Origin: JABDII01 sp041576235
GTDB taxonomy: Bacteria; Gemmatimonadota; Gemmatimonadetes; Gemmatimonadales; GWC2-71-9
Length of the DNA stretch: 6,383 nucleotides
Assembly (NCBI GenBank): GCA_041576235.1
Contig: JBFGLJ010000156.1
Span: 1 to 6,383 of the forward strand
Direction: 5' to 3'
Part shown: piece by piece, positions 5,831 through 6,383 of the stretch
How the letters are laid out: each line of letters begins with the position of its first letter
Numbering within the stretch: the stretch's first letter is position 1
The notes under the pieces: model-generated
What the model was told of the DNA's origin: nothing
Databases searched by the model: none
Seen by the model: only the letters and a program-made list of their open reading frames with translations
Translations under genes and position numbers: made by a program

Positions 5831-5877
5831 CACCTTGACCACAACCTCCTTTTCCCTCCTAGGCCGTCCTCAAGGTG
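5831..5877. repeat. 8-bp inverted repeat spanning the end of the phosphoesterase gene
   Basis: CACCTTGA (5831-5838) is the exact reverse complement of TCAAGGTG (5870-5877), with 31 bases between. The right arm lies inside the last codons of the phosphoesterase gene, and the gap holds a pyrimidine-rich run on the plus strand (5844-5860). It may form a terminator-like stem for either convergent gene, but the large loop makes that uncertain. Confidence 0.3.
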
Positions 5878-6383
5878 AAGACCGGAAGCTCCGGGGGGCA
5901 GCGGAACCGCGAGCGGATCCACACCGAGCCCACCCCGCGGGAGACATACATGGGCCCGCCGGCGGTGTGGTACCAGCCCGCCACGTAGCGGCCTGCCCCT
6001 CGAGGCATGACCGGGGGCATGCCCGGCAGGCGGATCTGGCCCCCATGGGTGTGGCCCGAGAGAATGAGCGCCGGACGGGCCTGGTCCGGCCAGTCGAGCA
6101 GATCCACATGAGCCGGCTCGTGGACGAGCCAGATCTGGGGAACGCCATCTGGCGCGGTGGCGGCCGCGGCCTGGGCATCGGGCCGCCCGTGCCGGAGGTC
6201 ATCGAGTCCCACGATGGTGAGCGCCGCGCCGTTGAGCGCATGGGTGCCGGCCCGATTCACCAGGAGGTCCGCCCCACCACGTTCATGCAGCGCCACCGCC
6301 TTTCCCACGGTGGTGCCCGTCGAATAGTCGTGGTTGCCGAGGACCGCAGCGGCAGGCAGTCCGACGGGAAGCGACGTGAGCCA
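5859..6383 (-). CDS. Calcineurin-like metallophosphoesterase, YkuE/YaeI type, C-terminal part
   Basis: The reading frame is open from the right edge of the window to the TAG at 5861-5859, giving 174 C-terminal residues; the start and the first metal-binding motifs lie outside. Counting from the edge, GNHD (16-19) is the third metal-site motif, LVHEPAH (with His88) supplies a metal-binding His, and SGHTHGGQ (109-116) is the GHxH motif plus the GGQ typical of the YkuE/YaeI branch. These proteins are usually 270-320 residues, so roughly 100-130 are missing. Relatives hydrolyse phosphodiesters, and some act on lipid A precursors (UDP-diacylglucosamine, as LpxG) or are membrane-associated; the substrate here is unknown. 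The frame continues upstream of the GTG at 6308 without a stop and with the conserved GNHD, so that GTG is not the start. The gene converges on the exchanger gene. Confidence 0.92.
   Translation of the reverse strand, partial: WLTSLPVGLPAAAVLGNHDYSTGTTVGKAVALHERGGADLLVNRAGTHALNGAALTIVGLDDLRHGRPDAQAAAATAPDGVPQIWLVHEPAHVDLLDWPDQARPALILSGHTHGGQIRLPGMPPVMPRGAGRYVAGWYHTAGGPMYVSRGVGSVWIRSRFRCPPELPVFTLRTA

Noticed and set aside
5735..5833. A 32-residue minus-strand ORF starting at GTG 5833 after a good AAAGGAGG (5845-5852 region)
   Set aside because: Most of it is the translated heptamer array plus the antisense of the exchanger 3' end. The GTG start and composition give no sign of a real protein, though the ribosome-site-like sequence is striking.

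Overview
This is a GC-rich bacterial chromosomal segment with five protein-coding genes: four complete and one cut by the right edge. The protein sequences and the high GC suggest a Gemmatimonadota-like or similar soil or sediment bacterium. That is an impression from protein style, not a test. There are no RNA genes, insertion sequences, phage genes or CRISPR arrays, and the region reads as ordinary core genome.

Layout, left to right: (1) a six-helix rhomboid intramembrane serine protease on the minus strand (12-773) with an unusual arginine-run C-terminus; (2) a divergent intergenic region (774-986) with a hairpin, an operator-like inverted repeat and a candidate -10 box; (3) dnaK on the plus strand (987-2906), ended by a hairpin; (4) a 210-base gap holding a 23-bp dyad; (5) a DegP/HtrA-type periplasmic protease/chaperone with two PDZ domains (3117-4694), ended by a perfect 16-bp stem hairpin; (6) a K+-dependent or plain Na+/Ca2+ exchanger of the YrbG type (4794-5756); (7) a convergent gap with a degenerate tandem heptamer repeat and two further inverted repeats; (8) the 3' part of a YkuE/YaeI-type calcineurin-like phosphoesterase on the minus strand (5859-6383).

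The first three genes form a protein-quality theme: membrane proteolysis (rhomboid), cytosolic Hsp70 folding (DnaK) and envelope proteolysis/chaperoning (HtrA). They do not look like one operon. The rhomboid gene is divergent, and dnaK and degP are separated by a hairpin and a 210-base gap. No dnaJ, grpE or hrcA is present, and I saw no CIRCE element.

The most interesting signals are regulatory. The octamer CTATCTTG occurs just upstream of three of the four complete genes. At the rhomboid gene it lies so close to the start codon that a leaderless mRNA is likely. At the exchanger gene it precedes a seven-codon reading unit that overlaps the exchanger start as ATGA. In front of dnaK the box sits in the middle of an imperfect inverted repeat. 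In front of degP there is a separate 23-bp dyad. I did not find a convincing new multi-gene system.
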